From assembly GCF_026419855.1 (NCBI RefSeq), contig NZ_JAOAKP010000017.1:1-33443 (forward strand): a DNA stretch of 33,443 nt, in the 5' to 3' direction. A program made the translations under genes and the position numbers. Below the pieces are notes generated by a model, which saw only the letters and a list, made by a program, of their open reading frames with translations, ran no database searches and had not been told where the DNA came from. Every line of letters begins with the position of its first letter. Within the stretch, counting starts at the first letter, position 1. Below, piece after piece: positions 32,167 to 33,443 of the stretch. This DNA comes from Methanothrix sp. (lineage in GTDB: Archaea; Halobacteriota; Methanosarcinia; Methanotrichales; Methanotrichaceae).

Positions 32167-33162
32167 CTATACGATATGGTGAGATTGAGCCTGCCCCGAT
32201 CCTGTCGCCCCGAACTCAGGAAAGTCATAGATCTGTGTTATCTCGTAGCCTCTGGATTTCAGCCTGGCGCAGAGGAGCTCAGCTCGTTCCAGCACGATTT
32301 TGACCATGTGGAGACGCACAGGGAGCGATGAGATCGTGGTCTGGCTTATCCCCTTCTGCCTGAGCACGTCGCTGTACTCCTCGCTGCCCATCTCGACAAA
32401 GCATGCCCTTCCTGATAGCTGTATACCCGCAACATCCCTCATGCTCTCATATGGATCGTAGACCGCAACTGAGACCCTGTCATTAAGCACGATGTTTGCG
32501 AACTTCTCCCCTCCTTCGCTCAGGAAGTAGATCGAGCCATTCCTGTAGAGATACTCAAGAGGCGTCGCCCTGACCCTTGAACCATAACCTGTTGCAAGTG
32601 TGCATGTGTTGTGAGATGCGAGAAACGCATCTATCAGCCTCCGGAGCTCGTTGACCGGCATTCTTGGCGAGATCATGTCTCTCGACCTCTTTATCTCCAG
32701 CCCGAACTCGACAACCTCCTCCCCGACCAGCGTGTCTATGTCCTGTAGGAGAAAGCCCTTCCTCTTGCAGAACGACTCCATGCCGAGAAGATCGTTCGAG
32801 CTGAGCCTCTCGATGCACATCCTCCCTCCAAGGGCCCTCGAGAGAAACACGCTGTCTCCGATCATCTTTTTGAGGCTTTCCAGGTTTGTCTCCCCATCCT
32901 TCCTGTCTATGGATGTGGTGAAGAGCGCGATCTTCTTTTCGCGCAGCCAGCTCAGGTTCTCCCTCACGAAGTTCCAAAGGTTCGGGCTGATAACACCCTT
33001 GTACACGGGCGCGCCCAGAACGAAGAGATCAAACCTCCTGTGCTCCGGCTGGATCTCGCCGACCTTCACCGCATCAGAGGGGCCGAGTATCAGCGAGAGT
33101 GTCCGTGCGACCTCCTCCGTCGAGCCGTATCTGCTATCATAAACTACAAGAGTCCGGATCAT
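32167..33162 (-). CDS. Flavodoxin / PNPOx-like split-barrel fusion protein
   Basis: 331 residues with two flavin-type domains. The N-terminal flavodoxin (about residues 1-160) begins TLVVYDSRYGSTEEVA, the FMN-phosphate loop, and continues with FVLGAPVYKG. The C-terminal part (about 175-331) is a pyridoxamine-phosphate-oxidase-like split barrel (ASHNTCTLATGYGSRVRATPLEYLY, IYFLSEGGEKFANI and VSVAVYDPY). A two-flavin redox protein is likely, with the flavodoxin passing electrons within the chain. I set the start at ATG 33162; a TATA-like TTAAAAAG (minus strand, near 33185-33195) 25-30 bases upstream suggests a leaderless mRNA. The longer frame from 33195 would begin inside that promoter. Confidence 0.88.
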   Translation of the reverse strand: MIRTLVVYDSRYGSTEEVARTLSLILGPSDAVKVGEIQPEHRRFDLFVLGAPVYKGVISPNLWNFVRENLSWLREKKIALFTTSIDRKDGETNLESLKKMIGDSVFLSRALGGRMCIERLSSNDLLGMESFCKRKGFLLQDIDTLVGEEVVEFGLEIKRSRDMISPRMPVNELRRLIDAFLASHNTCTLATGYGSRVRATPLEYLYRNGSIYFLSEGGEKFANIVLNDRVSVAVYDPYESMRDVAGIQLSGRACFVEMGSEEYSDVLRQKGISQTTISSLPVRLHMVKIVLERAELLCARLKSRGYEITQIYDFPEFGATGSGQAQSHHIV

Positions 33163-33373
33163 CCCATGAAGTATTGATTTGCCTCTTTTTAACATCTTCC
33201 TTGCGTGCGATATAACAGAGGCTCGTTCATGTGCAATTGGTTAAGGCTGTTTGGTGGAAGAATCAATCAACAATTTTTATATTGGTATTATCTTGGAGCT
33301 AATCGTTGTGAGTATTGCCATCGATATCATCAAGCAATACGAAACCTGTAGTTGCAAATTGTTAAAGAAGTCG

Positions 33374-33388
33374 TCTCGAAACTATAAA
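33374..33388 (+). promoter_or_regulatory. TATA promoter of a gene running out of the window
   Basis: CGAAACTATAAATACC is a BRE/TATA-like element 40-50 bases upstream of the ATG at 33425. A second AT-rich motif, TTTTTATATTGG, lies near 33275. The interval 33163-33373 shows nothing else that I can support. Confidence 0.5.
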
Positions 33389-33424
33389 TACCTCTTTCTG
33401 ACACATTATCAATCGTGAAGTTAG

Positions 33425-33443
33425 ATGGAATTTAAAGAGCTGA
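33425..33443 (+). CDS. Possible start of a truncated gene
   Basis: Only six codons (MEFKEL) follow an ATG near the window edge. The support is the promoter at 33374-33388 and the absence of another start. Identity cannot be judged. Confidence 0.3.

Noticed and set aside
33308-33418. 36-codon frame starting GTG near the right edge
   Set aside because: A TATA-like motif lies upstream, but the second promoter and the ATG at 33425 fit better and the peptide has no distinguishing features.

Overview
The window looks like a chromosomal segment of a cytochrome-containing methanogen of the Methanosarcinales, most likely a Methanothrix (Methanosaeta) relative. That placement is an inference from gene content: a four-gene formylmethanofuran dehydrogenase operon, PurP-type purine synthesis, archaeal dUTPase, TiaS, a Cdc48-type AAA ATPase, the siroheme-to-heme (Ahb) route, AqpM and the methanogen families DUF2193 and DUF2180. 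Promoters have the archaeal BRE/TATA layout, several genes look leaderless, and TTG and GTG starts are common.

Layout. 0.1-2.4 kb: an OB-fold membrane protein with a 57-residue CxxC protein upstream, then a KH-less beta-CASP ribonuclease. 2.4-5.3 kb: a 139-bp miniature element, a 42-residue protein, a secreted protein, dUTPase and two poorly known proteins. 5.3-9.1 kb (minus): an apparent operon asd - ahbD - siroheme decarboxylase subunit - thioredoxin - metallo-beta-lactamase (MBL) nuclease; the nuclease appears to lack any standard start codon for its full N-terminus. 9.3-12.3 kb: a small Pro/Arg-rich protein, a tandem structured repeat and a strongly promoted operon DUF2193 - DUF2180 - aqpM with a possible folded leader. 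12.3-15.4 kb: a membrane protein with a probable leaderless transcript, another 139-bp element, a secreted protein, endonuclease III and a frameshifted pRiA4b ORF-3-like gene.

15.4-16.3 kb is a gene-poor island holding two complete 117-bp miniature elements with 8-bp target duplications. Between them is a strong promoter driving what looks like a small RNA: a perfect 11-bp closing stem around a pyrimidine-rich loop that repeats an anti-Shine-Dalgarno sequence. 16.3-22.5 kb: fwdD-B-A-C, purP, a PH-domain protein and a TudS-like putative desulfidase. 22.7-25.2 kb: a zinc/manganese-type ABC transporter, then a 177-bp multi-hairpin element. 25.4-26.5 kb: an IS630-type transposase whose left end matches the ends of the 139-bp elements. 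26.6-33.4 kb: tiaS, a winged-helix regulator with an operator-like palindrome followed by cdc48, more repeat and transposon debris, a flavodoxin/split-barrel fusion and the possible start of another gene.

How it fits together. The core genes serve CO2 reduction (Fwd), formate-dependent purine synthesis (PurP), heme synthesis (Ahb), RNA processing, tRNA modification and protein quality control. The less known parts are the DUF2193-DUF2180-AqpM operon, the candidate small RNA, and three families of short repeats (117 bp, 139 bp and a roughly 100-bp hairpin repeat) that recur across the window.
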